NCBI GenBank assembly: GCA_023389535.1
Contig: JAEWEH010000275.1
Location: 1 to 5,988, forward strand
Origin: Pseudomonadota bacterium
Lineage (GTDB): Bacteria; Pseudomonadota; Gammaproteobacteria; Burkholderiales; Burkholderiaceae_B
Direction: 5' to 3'
DNA: 5,988 nt
How positions within the stretch are numbered: the first letter of the stretch is position 1; every line of letters begins with the position of its first letter. The notes beneath the pieces are model-generated. The model did not search any database and had not been told where the DNA came from. It saw nothing but the letters and a program-made list of their open reading frames with translations. A program made the position numbers and the translations under genes. Positions 1 through 5,988 of the stretch are shown one piece after another.

Positions 1-1625
1 CGGATCTGCTCGCCCGCGCCCTGGACCGGGGGGATCCCTATAGCGGCGTGGTGCATGCCGATGGGAAATGGCATGCGCTCAGCGTCCAGCCGCTGAAAGA
101 CGAGGCTGGAGCAGTCTATGGCGGGATCTCGGCGCGCATCGACGTGGATGAACAGGTGCAGCACCTGTTGAAATGGGTCGCTGCTTTGCGGGTGGCCGAG
201 CATGGCCGGCTCCAAGTATTGCGGCGCAGCCTCGATGGCAAGGGGTGGCAGCCCGTCGCGTTTTCTGAAGGCCAGTCTGGCGCTGCCCGCACGCCGGCAT
301 TCGACTTCACGAAGCTGCAGGACGCAGTGCAGGGCCGTACTTCAGGCTTCACGGAAACTGCAGCAAACGGTGAGGCCGGAGCAAACCCGCAGTTTGTGGC
401 CTGGGATACGGTACCCGGCTGGGAATGGCTTATGGTTGCGTCGGGCGATCGCGATGAATTTCTTGCGCAAAGCCGCCGCGCATTGCTGTTCCAGCTCGGC
501 CTGATGTTAATCGGGACTTTGCTTATTTCCTTGTTGGTCGGCTGGCTGGCGGCAACCACGCTACGACCCATGCGCGAAGTCATGGCAGCCATGGGCCGTC
601 TCGGGCATGGCGATTTATCCACGCGTCCTCCTCGGGTGCATGCAGGCAGCCGCAACGAAGTCCATGTCCTGCTCGGCAATGTGGCCAAGACGCAGAACGA
701 TCTGGGCCTTACCATTGCCGCGGTACGCGCAGGCGTTGAAGAAATTAATGTCGGGGCCAGCCAGATCGCGGCCGGCAGCGCAGACCTGGCCAGCCGCACC
801 GAGCAGCAGGCCGCTTCTTTGCAAGAAACCGCCGCAAGCATGGACGAGCTGGCAACGACGGTACATCAGAATTCCGACCATGCCCGCCAGGCTGAAAGCC
901 TGGCAACCGATGCGGCTGCCGCGGCGATGCGGGGCGAAGAGGCCGTGTCCGGCGTGGTGCGTACCATGCGCAGCATGGCGGAACACTCCGGGAAGATTGG
1001 CGAGATCATTGGCGTCATAGACGGTATCGCTTTCCAGACCAACATCCTGGCCCTGAATGCCGCGGTCGAAGCGGCTCGTGCAGGAGCACAAGGCAAGGGG
1101 TTTGCCGTTGTGGCGGCCGAGGTTCGTTCGCTCGCCCAACGCAGTGCGGAAGCCGCCAAAGAAATCAAGGCATTGATCGAAGGCTCGGTGGGCGAGATAA
1201 CCGCTGGATCGCGGCAGGCCGAGGCGGCAGGCGCCATGGTACGGGATCTGTCCGTGTCCGTGGGTCGGGTAACCGACATCATGAAAGAGATCTCTGCCGC
1301 AACGGCCGAGCAGGCGCTGGGTATTGGACAGGTCAATCAGGCGGTATCGCAAATGGATGGCATGACCCGTCAGAATGCCGCCCTTGTGGAGCAAGCGGCC
1401 GCCGCGGCCGGATCCTTGCAGGACCAGGCGCGGCAACTGGCCGAAGCTGTTGCGGTGTTTCGCCTTGAACAAGGCGCACGCGCCGACGCCGACCGTAGCC
1501 AGGACGCCGACGGCGTACTGCCTCGCTCGCAAACGGCATACAGAGACGCGGCCGCAGGCTCGGCCGTGCGCCGCGCTTCAGCGGACGACTATGCCGGCGT
1601 GCAAGCCCTGCCGGCCGGTTCCTGA
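1..1625 (+). CDS. methyl-accepting chemotaxis protein, N-terminus missing
   Basis: Inner-membrane chemoreceptor that would sense a periplasmic ligand and control the kinase CheA through CheW. The reading frame (first full codon at 3) is open to the window edge, so the GTG codons at 48 and 51 are internal and the first membrane helix is lost. Residue numbers here count the codon at 48 as 1. The sensor part, to about 140, looks like the end of a Cache-type domain (pattern [21 protein letters not shown]). One membrane helix spans about 146-172, followed by a HAMP domain at 173-222 (LRPM...GDLSTR). The signalling domain follows, with its hairpin tip near 313-365 ([21 protein letters not shown]), which is nearly identical to that of E. 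coli Tsr. Probable methylation positions in heptad spacing are Q253, E260 and E267, with Q449 on the return helix. The C-terminal 50 residues are Ala/Asp/Arg rich and lack the NWETF-type CheR-tethering pentapeptide. The family call is certain; the ligand is unknown. Confidence 0.96.
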   Translation, partial: DLLARALDRGDPYSGVVHADGKWHALSVQPLKDEAGAVYGGISARIDVDEQVQHLLKWVAALRVAEHGRLQVLRRSLDGKGWQPVAFSEGQSGAARTPAFDFTKLQDAVQGRTSGFTETAANGEAGANPQFVAWDTVPGWEWLMVASGDRDEFLAQSRRALLFQLGLMLIGTLLISLLVGWLAATTLRPMREVMAAMGRLGHGDLSTRPPRVHAGSRNEVHVLLGNVAKTQNDLGLTIAAVRAGVEEINVGASQIAAGSADLASRTEQQAASLQETAASMDELATTVHQNSDHARQAESLATDAAAAAMRGEEAVSGVVRTMRSMAEHSGKIGEIIGVIDGIAFQTNILALNAAVEAARAGAQGKGFAVVAAEVRSLAQRSAEAAKEIKALIEGSVGEITAGSRQAEAAGAMVRDLSVSVGRVTDIMKEISAATAEQALGIGQVNQAVSQMDGMTRQNAALVEQAAAAAGSLQDQARQLAEAVAVFRLEQGARADADRSQDADGVLPRSQTAYRDAAAGSAVRRASADDYAGVQALPAGS

Positions 1626-1657
1626 AGAACAGGACAAACAGGGTGAGCGGCCCGAGC

Positions 1658-1674
1658 CCAGGCCGCGCGCCTGG
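1658..1674. terminator. weak hairpin in the convergent gap
   Basis: Six-base arms CCAGGC and GCCTGG enclose a 5-nt loop, 33 bp after the chemoreceptor stop and just past the stop of the convergent DUF4168 gene. An overlapping, mutually exclusive 6-bp stem can form at 1647-1666 (GCGGCC with GGCCGC). Neither strand has a proper T-run after the stem; the plus strand has only TTTA and TTTATTT tracts. It may serve as a poor bidirectional terminator, but short GC-rich stems also arise by chance in such DNA. Confidence 0.3.
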
Positions 1675-1701
1675 TACGCCTTTACTTGGTACGCCTTTAT
1701 T
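1672..1701. repeat. 15-bp tandem duplication carrying a stop codon
   Basis: Two adjacent copies of a 15-bp unit, TGGTACGCCTTTACT at 1672-1686 and TGGTACGCCTTTATT at 1687-1701, differ at one base. The second copy contains the TAA stop of the minus-strand DUF4168 gene (1697-1699). Because the unit is five codons long, the first copy places another TAA in the same frame at 1682-1684, so the gene has a backup stop 15 bp downstream. It looks like a small replication-slippage duplication. Confidence 0.85.
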
Positions 1702-2086
1702 TAGCGAGCTCCTGGACCCGGCTGACCAGCTTAGGATCTTGCTGCAGCGCTTGATTGATGCCGTTGAATTGGTCTACCGTCATGCCTTCGTCATGCACGG
1801 CCTTGACCATTTTGTCGTCGGCCTCCTCGAATACTTTCTTTTTAGCCGTATCGTCGGTGGCCGCCTGCAGCTTGGGCGAATATTCTTGAGAGATCATGGC
1901 GATCTTGCGCGATGCGCTGACAAAGCTTTCAAGCTGGGCGTTGGAGTAGTCGGGTGCGGGCGAGGTGACCGGGGCCTGGCTTTGGACCGCTTGTTGGGCC
2001 ATGGCTGGCGCCGCGGCCAGCCCCATGCCGATCAAAACCGCCGAAACTGCGTTTACCAAGGATTTACGTGTCAGTCGTTGATGCAT
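1697..2086 (-). CDS. exported DUF4168-family protein
   Basis: Small secreted protein of 129 residues and unknown function. A classical signal peptide covers about residues 1-30: basic start MHQRLTRK, hydrophobic core, and a cleavage motif AMA before QQ. A Gln/Pro/Ser-rich linker runs to about 45. The rest matches the DUF4168 pattern as I remember it: LESFVSASRKIAMISQEYSPKL, then helices ending in EGMTVDQFNGINQALQQDP and a closing VSRVQELAK. The mature part has no cysteines or evident catalytic residues and is mostly charged helix. I prefer the ATG at 2086 over the in-frame ATG at 2101 because a strong AGGAG lies between them, 5 nt before 2086, and the shorter form gives a normal signal peptide. 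It converges on the chemoreceptor gene and lies 231 bp downstream of the orphan gene, so it probably has its own promoter; I found no convincing -35/-10 pair. Confidence 0.85.
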   Translation of the reverse strand: MHQRLTRKSLVNAVSAVLIGMGLAAAPAMAQQAVQSQAPVTSPAPDYSNAQLESFVSASRKIAMISQEYSPKLQAATDDTAKKKVFEEADDKMVKAVHDEGMTVDQFNGINQALQQDPKLVSRVQELAK

Positions 2087-2091
2087 GCGTT

Positions 2092-2096
2092 CTCCT
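2092..2096 (-). promoter_or_regulatory. ribosome-binding site that fixes the DUF4168 start
   Basis: On the minus strand AGGAG is followed by a 5-nt spacer and the ATG at 2086. The upstream in-frame ATG at 2101 precedes this site and has no comparable sequence of its own, so translation most likely begins at 2086. Confidence 0.75.
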
Positions 2097-2213
2097 GTCA
2101 TCGAAAGTCGAGTGACCTTTCATCATGACAACTTGAGCGAGGAGTGCAAGCCTATCCTGTGGAGATGTTTGACGAGGGGCAACGCGGGGTAACGGCTAAA
2201 TGGCCTACGCTTG

Positions 2214-2233
2214 GCCGAATGTCGGAATTCGGC
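2214..2233. repeat. inverted repeat in the intergenic region
   Basis: Perfect 7-bp arms GCCGAAT and ATTCGGC are separated by 6 bp. The repeat lies about 130 bp upstream of the DUF4168 start and about 85 bp past the stop of the orphan gene. No T-run follows on either strand, so it does not look like an intrinsic terminator. An operator or a chance palindrome are both possible. Confidence 0.4.
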
Positions 2234-2275
2234 ATATCTATTACGTTTCGACAAGATGCCCCATACTTGTACGCA

Positions 2276-2304
2276 GGCTTATCCACATAAAGTGTGGATA
2301 AGCC
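2276..2304. repeat. perfect palindrome containing two facing DnaA boxes
   Basis: Twelve-base arms GGCTTATCCACA and TGTGGATAAGCC match perfectly around a 5-nt loop (TAAAG). Each arm contains TTATCCACA, the strongest consensus DnaA box (same as R1/R4 of E. coli oriC): plus strand at 2279-2287 and minus strand at 2293-2301. The palindrome begins 13 bp past the TGA of the orphan gene, where a transcription terminator could sit, but no T-run follows on the minus strand. The repeat and the 9-mer matches are read directly from the sequence; DnaA binding is inferred. Confidence 0.85.
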
Positions 2305-2317
2305 CGGGGCCGGCGAT

Positions 2318-2866
2318 TCAATTGCAGAAATGCTGCTTGATGATCAGGTTAAAGGCCGCTTCGGCCGACATGCCTTGGCGCATCAGCGTGCTGACCGCCT
2401 GCGAATACTTCACGATACCGTCCGGCAAGGTTTCTTTGTTCTCTTTGTAGTACGCGTACTTGTCGCGCTCGACAGTATCCACGGCCGCCGGCGCGGGCGC
2501 ACTGCCCCGTGTTGCAGACGCAGTCGTGCTGCGGCTCGCGCCTGATGCGCGCGGCCGGCTCGTACGCGCCGACGCTGTGCCAGCACCTGTCATGGCGGCC
2601 TTGATGGCCTGCAGGGTGTAGACAGGCGTCAGTTCGTCGCCGATATTCCCGTCGGCATTGGGCCGCAGGATCAAATGCCGGTTATCGAACCCCATTTTCC
2701 GGCCCGTGGGGTTGATGACTTGGTAATTTGGCGTGGCAGCCCTGTTTGGTTGTTCAAATTGGATGCGGTCTCCATAAGACTGCATTTTCTCTGTGACTTC
2801 TTTCAGGAATTCGGGGGCCAGGGAATCCAGCTCGCCATTCCAGCGTTTGCTTCGTTTGGTGCTCAA
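2318..2866 (-). CDS. unrecognised two-part protein with basic linker
   Basis: I do not recognise this family. From the TTG at 2866 it has 182 residues. An N-terminal region of about 13-92 contains a probable helix (SLAPEFLKEVTEKMQSYG) and then strand-like segments (YQVINPTGRKMGFDNRHLIL). A low-complexity Ser/Thr/Ala/Arg linker follows at about 94-130. A compact, probably helical C-terminal part of about 131-182 carries YYKENKETLPDGIVKYSQ and MSAEAAFNLIIKQHF. There is no signal peptide or membrane helix, so it is probably cytosolic; the basic linker would suit nucleic-acid contact, but that is speculation. The frame is open up to a TTG at 2917 (199 residues), which has no ribosome-binding site; the TTG at 2866 follows GGAAG by 9 nt, and an ATG at 2785 would give a shorter form. 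The start is therefore uncertain. It is cut off from the importer operon by the terminator at 2958-2994, and the DnaA-box palindrome follows its stop. Confidence 0.65.
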   Translation of the reverse strand: MSTKRSKRWNGELDSLAPEFLKEVTEKMQSYGDRIQFEQPNRAATPNYQVINPTGRKMGFDNRHLILRPNADGNIGDELTPVYTLQAIKAAMTGAGTASARTSRPRASGASRSTTASATRGSAPAPAAVDTVERDKYAYYKENKETLPDGIVKYSQAVSTLMRQGMSAEAAFNLIIKQHFCN

Positions 2867-2933
2867 AATATTCTGCTTCCGATCATGTTTCCAGGCAGGC
2901 GGGGTGGAGTATGCCAACGCGCGCCAGGGCGAA

Positions 2934-2939
2934 ATTGTA
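2934..2939 (-). promoter_or_regulatory. candidate -10 element for the orphan gene
   Basis: On the minus strand TACAAT (one mismatch to TATAAT) lies about 70 bp before the preferred start at 2866 and just past the T-run of the importer terminator, where an independent promoter would be expected. At 17-18 bp upstream there is only the terminator T-run and no good TTGACA-like -35, so this is a weak call. Confidence 0.25.
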
Positions 2940-2957
2940 CGCTTGTTCGGAATTCAG

Positions 2958-2994
2958 AAAAAACCCCCTGGAGCGCACGGCACAGTCCAGGGGG
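2958..2994 (-). terminator. strong intrinsic terminator of the importer operon
   Basis: Read on the minus strand, CCCCCTGGA pairs with TCCAGGGGG in a perfect 9-bp stem around a 13-nt loop, followed at once by six T residues (the plus-strand A-run 2958-2963). It lies about 85 bp past the stop of the binding-protein gene. Stem, loop and T-run have the standard form of a rho-independent terminator. Confidence 0.9.
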
Positions 2995-3079
2995 CACAGT
3001 CCAGTGGCGGCCTTCGCCGCATTCACCGCAGCACATGGCGCCAAGCAATCGTGTGCATCATGCGCCGCGTCGCCTGCAC

Positions 3080-4084
3080 TTATTTGCCGGCCGCCTCCAT
3101 GGCTTTCTTCCATGAGCCGATGATGGCGTCATATTCGGCCGCCGCTTTCAGCGGGTCGGTGGCTTCGACCTTGATGCTGGAAAGATTGGGCAGCTTGGTC
3201 AGCTTGGAAACGTCGATGTCCGAACGCGTAGGGCGCCGGAAGTTGTGCACCAGTTCTGCTTCCTGAACTTCCTTGGACAACAGGACGTCGTAGAGTTTTT
3301 GGGCGGCTTCGTTGCCGTTCTTCGGGTTCTTGATGATGGCCACGGCCTCGGGCGCCACAAACACGCCTTCTTCCGGATACACCAGGCGAATTTCCTTCTG
3401 GCCGCCCGCCACATAGGAATATGCGGCGTATTCCATGGTCACGCCCACGGCGTATTCTCCGTTGGCCACGCTTTTATAGACCTGGCCGGAGCTCTTGGAT
3501 ACGTCAGCGTTGGCGACCAGCTTATTGAAGCCGTCATCACCGTACAGTTGATGTATGCCGTACATCTGGTCGTAAGTGCTGCCGGAAGTGGCAGGGTCGC
3601 CGACAATGAGCCGTCCTTTCCATTTTGGATCAAACAGGTCTTTCCAGGATTTAGGCGCCTCGTCGCCTTTCAATTGCTTCTCGTTGACCATGATGATCAT
3701 CACGTGGGCGTTGGTGCCGGCCCAAAGATTGTCGGGGCCGATGAAACGGGCGTCGATATCTTTGGCTTCAGGTGATTGATAGGGCTGAAAATTTTGCTTG
3801 AAGGCGGCCATGGTGCCGAAGCCTGCGCCCCACACGACGTCGCCCAGCGGGTTCTTCGATTCGGCCTCAATGCGTTTCATCAACGCGCCCGTGCCCGATG
3901 TCACGGTCTGTACCGACAAGTCCTTGGCGGTCGTCTTGGCGATATCCATCGCCGTATCGATGGTCTGAACATTATTGGACGTATAAACCACCGCGTTGGC
4001 CGCGTAGGCGCCATGGCTGAGCAACAGGGCGACTCCGCCGGCGGCGCTTGCCAGGCATTGCTTGATTAAGGATGGGCTAAGCAT
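3080..4084 (-). CDS. periplasmic substrate-binding protein of an Afu/Fbp-type ABC importer
   Basis: Captures the ligand in the periplasm and delivers it to the permease encoded just upstream. Of 334 residues, about 1-28 form a signal peptide ending in AYA. The mature part has the extracellular solute-binding protein family 1 layout: a first strand at VVYTSNN (32-38), SGTGALMKRIEAE (63-75), NPLGDVVWGAG (78-88), SWKDLFDPKWKGRLIVGDPATSGSTY (146-171), GEYAVGVTMEYAAYSY (209-224), YPEEG (236-240) and VLLSKEVQ (267-274). No lipobox cysteine is present, so it should be soluble. The start at 4084 is supported by AGAAGG about 7 nt upstream. Such proteins are often annotated as ferric-iron binding, but the adjacent tyrosines used by FbpA are absent at the corresponding place. 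Relatives bind phosphonates (PhnS) or sugar phosphates (AfuA), so the ligand is left open. It is the last gene of the operon. Confidence 0.92.
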   Translation of the reverse strand: MLSPSLIKQCLASAAGGVALLLSHGAYAANAVVYTSNNVQTIDTAMDIAKTTAKDLSVQTVTSGTGALMKRIEAESKNPLGDVVWGAGFGTMAAFKQNFQPYQSPEAKDIDARFIGPDNLWAGTNAHVMIIMVNEKQLKGDEAPKSWKDLFDPKWKGRLIVGDPATSGSTYDQMYGIHQLYGDDGFNKLVANADVSKSSGQVYKSVANGEYAVGVTMEYAAYSYVAGGQKEIRLVYPEEGVFVAPEAVAIIKNPKNGNEAAQKLYDVLLSKEVQEAELVHNFRRPTRSDIDVSKLTKLPNLSSIKVEATDPLKAAAEYDAIIGSWKKAMEAAGK

Positions 4085-4090
4085 AGGGTT

Positions 4091-4097
4091 TCCTTCT
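4091..4097 (-). promoter_or_regulatory. ribosome-binding site of the binding-protein gene
   Basis: AGAAGGA on the minus strand lies 6 nt before the ATG at 4084, inside the 19-bp gap after the permease stop. It is much stronger than the site before the permease, which fits the common need for more binding protein than membrane subunit. Confidence 0.7.
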
Positions 4098-4103
4098 AAG
4101 GGG

Positions 4104-5771
4104 TTAACGGCTGGAGAACAGGTCGAGCTTGAAAAAACGCACGGCCAGGTAAATGGGAACGATAATCACGACCATCAGAATGACGCCGTAGGAGGACGCG
4201 CGCGCGAGATAGCCGGCGTCGATCTGACGGAACATTTGAATCGGCATGGTTTCCATCCCGCCGTAATACAGCACGATGGTGGCGGAGATTTCCGCCAGTG
4301 ATGTCACCCACATGAGAATCGCCGCGCCCAGAATGGCGGGTTTCATGATGGGCAGTATCACCTTGAAGAAGCTGGCGATGGGCGAGACGCCCAGATTGAT
4401 GGACGCCTCTTCGATGGAATCCGGGATGCTATATAAGGACGCCGAGGCCGAGCGTATCGAAAAGGGCACCTTGCGTACGAAGTAGGCGGCCGCCATGATG
4501 ACCCAGGTACCGGTAAGGATGATCATGCCGCTGTTATAGGTGTGGATCAGCGCGATGCCCAGTACCGTCCCGGATATGGCCAAGGGCAGCATGACGACAT
4601 AGTCCAGCACACTGACGGCCCACATGCGTTTTTTGACGATCAGATAGCTGGTGACGGTGGCGAAGCAAGTGCCGGCGATGGCGGCCACGCTGGCCAGCAT
4701 GAGCGAGTTCAATATGGGCTCGGGCGCGTTGCGCAAAGCGCGCTCCATGTTCTCCAGCGTGAAGGTGCCGTATTGCATGACGGGGCCGCTGGCCTTGGTG
4801 AAGGCCCCGATCAACACGATGACGGCCGGTATCATGGAAAACGCCACGAACAGTACCGCGCACAGCGTCAGGGCGACCGCGGCGGCGCCGCGTGCGCGCA
4901 TGGCAAGCGGCGCGCGGCCCTGCTGCATCTGATAGGTCTTGCGTTCTACTACGCGTTTTTGCACGAAGAGCACACAGCCGACCAGGGCGACGGATACGAC
5001 TGCGAGCACGCTTTGCATGGTAGGGTTGCCTCCCATTTCCGACAGGAAGGTCGTGTAAGTCAAAGATGACAGCACATCGACACGTCCGCCCAGGATCATC
5101 GGAATGGAAAAGTTGTCCACTGCCAGGGTGAAGACGATCATCGCATTGATCAACAAGGCCGGCACGAGCACGGGCAGGGTCACCGTCAAAGCACGACGCA
5201 GATTGCTTGCGCCCAGATTGACGGCCGCTTCTTCTATGGTGCCGTCTATGGCCTTCAGCGCTGCCAGCATGCCGATATAGACATAGGTATAGTCGTTCAG
5301 TATCAGTACAAACGACATGCCGAACCAGCCATAGAAAGATGGCAAATCTATGCCGATGGCTTCCAGGGCGTGGCGCGCGATGCCGTTATTGCCGAGCAGC
5401 ATGAGCCAGGCTTGCGACACGACGATGTCCGGCAGAATGATGGTGGCCAGCGGCAGCAGCGCCACAATAGTCTTGCCGGGAAAATCGTAGCGCGCCACGA
5501 TATAGGCCAGCGGCGCGCCAAGAAGCAGCGTGCCTGTGGTGGATACCGCGCCCAGGATCAGGGTATTGAAGAAAGCCTGCACATAACGCGGGTTGCTGAA
5601 GAAGGTGTGGAAGCCTTGCAGACTGGCCTGTCCGGTCTGTGGATCAATGGCGCTCTGGTAAAACAGCGCCGCCAGCGGCCATACCACCAGCGCGATCAGC
5701 ACCAGCAGGCAAAGCAGGGCAGGGCCCAGCCAGGGCGAGGGCGTGCGCAGCCGGATTGCGTTCATCATCAT
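4104..5771 (-). CDS. fused two-domain ABC importer permease
   Basis: Inner-membrane channel of the importer, 555 residues, the usual length for FbpB/AfuB-type permeases in which two permease domains are joined in one chain. Each half has about six hydrophobic helices; the first begins around residues 15-38, and the second half begins around 298-323 after a charged connector (QKRVVERKTYQMQQGRAPLAMRARG). Each half carries the EAA loop that contacts the ATPase: EEAAVNLGAS...LP at 180-200 and EEASINLGVS...LP at 454-474. Both look intact, so one chain should dock both ATPase subunits. Translation probably starts at one of three consecutive ATG codons (5771, 5768, 5765). The first overlaps the ATPase stop by one base (TGATG), and with only a weak AGG upstream, translational coupling is likely. 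The binding-protein gene follows 19 bp after the TAA. Confidence 0.95.
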   Translation of the reverse strand: MMMNAIRLRTPSPWLGPALLCLLVLIALVVWPLAALFYQSAIDPQTGQASLQGFHTFFSNPRYVQAFFNTLILGAVSTTGTLLLGAPLAYIVARYDFPGKTIVALLPLATIILPDIVVSQAWLMLLGNNGIARHALEAIGIDLPSFYGWFGMSFVLILNDYTYVYIGMLAALKAIDGTIEEAAVNLGASNLRRALTVTLPVLVPALLINAMIVFTLAVDNFSIPMILGGRVDVLSSLTYTTFLSEMGGNPTMQSVLAVVSVALVGCVLFVQKRVVERKTYQMQQGRAPLAMRARGAAAVALTLCAVLFVAFSMIPAVIVLIGAFTKASGPVMQYGTFTLENMERALRNAPEPILNSLMLASVAAIAGTCFATVTSYLIVKKRMWAVSVLDYVVMLPLAISGTVLGIALIHTYNSGMIILTGTWVIMAAAYFVRKVPFSIRSASASLYSIPDSIEEASINLGVSPIASFFKVILPIMKPAILGAAILMWVTSLAEISATIVLYYGGMETMPIQMFRQIDAGYLARASSYGVILMVVIIVPIYLAVRFFKLDLFSSR

Positions 5772-5988
5772 CAGGCCTGCACCAAGCGGCAGTTAGGGCT
5801 GAAGCCCAGGAAAACCGGCGTTCCCGCCGCGTGAACCGGGTCAGTGGCCGCAGGCATGTCCACATTGACGGTCTTGCCGTCTGCCATGCGTACGGCATAG
5901 GCGGCCTTGAACCCCAGGTAGCGCCGGTATATGACCTGGGCGGGAATTCGGCCTGCCGCCTGCTCTTTATGTATGGAAATATGTTCCG
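5771..5988 (-). CDS. ABC importer ATP-binding subunit, C-terminal TOBE part only
   Basis: Only the last 71 codons are in the window; the nucleotide-binding domain with Walker motifs lies beyond the right edge. The visible residues include GRIPAQVIYRRYLGFKAAYAV, then VRMADGKTVNVDMP and a closing VFLGFSPNCRLVQA. This is the beta-rich TOBE pattern found after the ATPase domain in FbpC/AfuC/PotA-type subunits: a YLG turn, a polar ligand-like strand with ADG, and an end of the type 'FSP...RLV'. The frame is too short for the standard ORF cut-off, but its TGA overlaps the permease ATG by one base, which strongly supports it. It would power the permease in the cytoplasm. The gene order ATPase, permease, binding protein indicates that the operon promoter lies outside the window. 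Confidence 0.85.
   Translation of the reverse strand, partial: EHISIHKEQAAGRIPAQVIYRRYLGFKAAYAVRMADGKTVNVDMPAATDPVHAAGTPVFLGFSPNCRLVQA

Noticed and set aside
116..841. Minus-strand open frame (241 aa) opposite the sensor and HAMP region
   Set aside because: Antisense shadow; Arg/Ser/Pro-rich translation without domains.
615..1532. Long minus-strand open frame (305 aa) opposite the chemoreceptor
   Set aside because: It is antisense to the highly conserved signalling domain and has no recognisable protein pattern; it is a by-product of GC-rich codon use.
1643..2128. Plus-strand open frame (161 aa) across the DUF4168 gene
   Set aside because: The minus-strand product has a signal peptide, a family pattern and a strong ribosome-binding site, so this frame is its shadow.
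2102..2275. Possible sigma-70 promoter for the DUF4168 gene
   Set aside because: Several partial matches were seen (for example TTGCAC with CATGAT 16 bp later on the minus strand), but none had two good hexamers at a proper spacing.
2883..3113. Minus-strand frame (76 aa) reading through the importer terminator
   Set aside because: It passes through a perfect terminator stem and T-run, stops at the start of the orphan gene, and has no family pattern.
4542..5069. Plus-strand frame (175 aa) opposite the permease
   Set aside because: Rich in His, Gln and Asp, as expected for the complement of membrane-helix codons; no independent evidence.
1..5988. CRISPR arrays, tRNA or rRNA genes, insertion-sequence ends, integrase or transposase genes, toxin-antitoxin or defence modules
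   Set aside because: I looked for regularly spaced repeats, cloverleaf sequences, terminal inverted repeats and typical protein motifs and saw none.

Overview
The window comes from a GC-rich genome. Its gene content (a class-36H-type chemoreceptor, a DUF4168 secreted protein and an Afu/Fbp-type ABC importer with a fused double permease) suggests a betaproteobacterium of the order Burkholderiales. Alcaligenaceae (Bordetella/Achromobacter-like) is my best guess; this is inferred from protein style, not from a database match.

Layout. (1) From position 1 to 1625, on the plus strand, lies most of a methyl-accepting chemotaxis protein whose N-terminus is outside the window. (2) A 71-bp convergent gap holds overlapping weak hairpins and a 15-bp tandem duplication that also duplicates the stop codon of the next gene. 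(3) From 2086 down to 1697, on the minus strand, is a small exported DUF4168 protein. (4) The 231-bp gap 2087-2317 has no gene. It holds a 7-bp-arm inverted repeat and, more strikingly, a perfect 12-bp-arm palindrome containing two consensus DnaA boxes facing each other. (5) From about 2866 down to 2318, on the minus strand, is an unrecognised two-part protein with a basic Ser/Thr/Ala/Arg linker. (6) A strong intrinsic terminator at 2958-2994 ends the importer operon. (7) From 5988 down to 3080, on the minus strand, is the operon: ATP-binding subunit (only its C-terminal TOBE region visible), 12-TM fused permease, then periplasmic binding protein.

How they work together. The three ABC genes form one transcription unit. 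ATPase and permease overlap by one base, and permease and binding protein are 19 bp apart with a good ribosome-binding site, followed by a textbook terminator. The binding protein would capture its ligand in the periplasm, the permease would carry it across the inner membrane, and the ATPase would drive transport. The family is usually labelled ferric-iron or AfuA-like, but the binding protein lacks the adjacent tyrosines of classical FbpA, so the ligand is open. The chemoreceptor, the DUF4168 gene and the orphan gene look like separate units.

Most of the window is ordinary. The item most worth a second look is the DnaA-box palindrome 13 bp past the stop codon of the orphan gene; the orphan gene itself is second.
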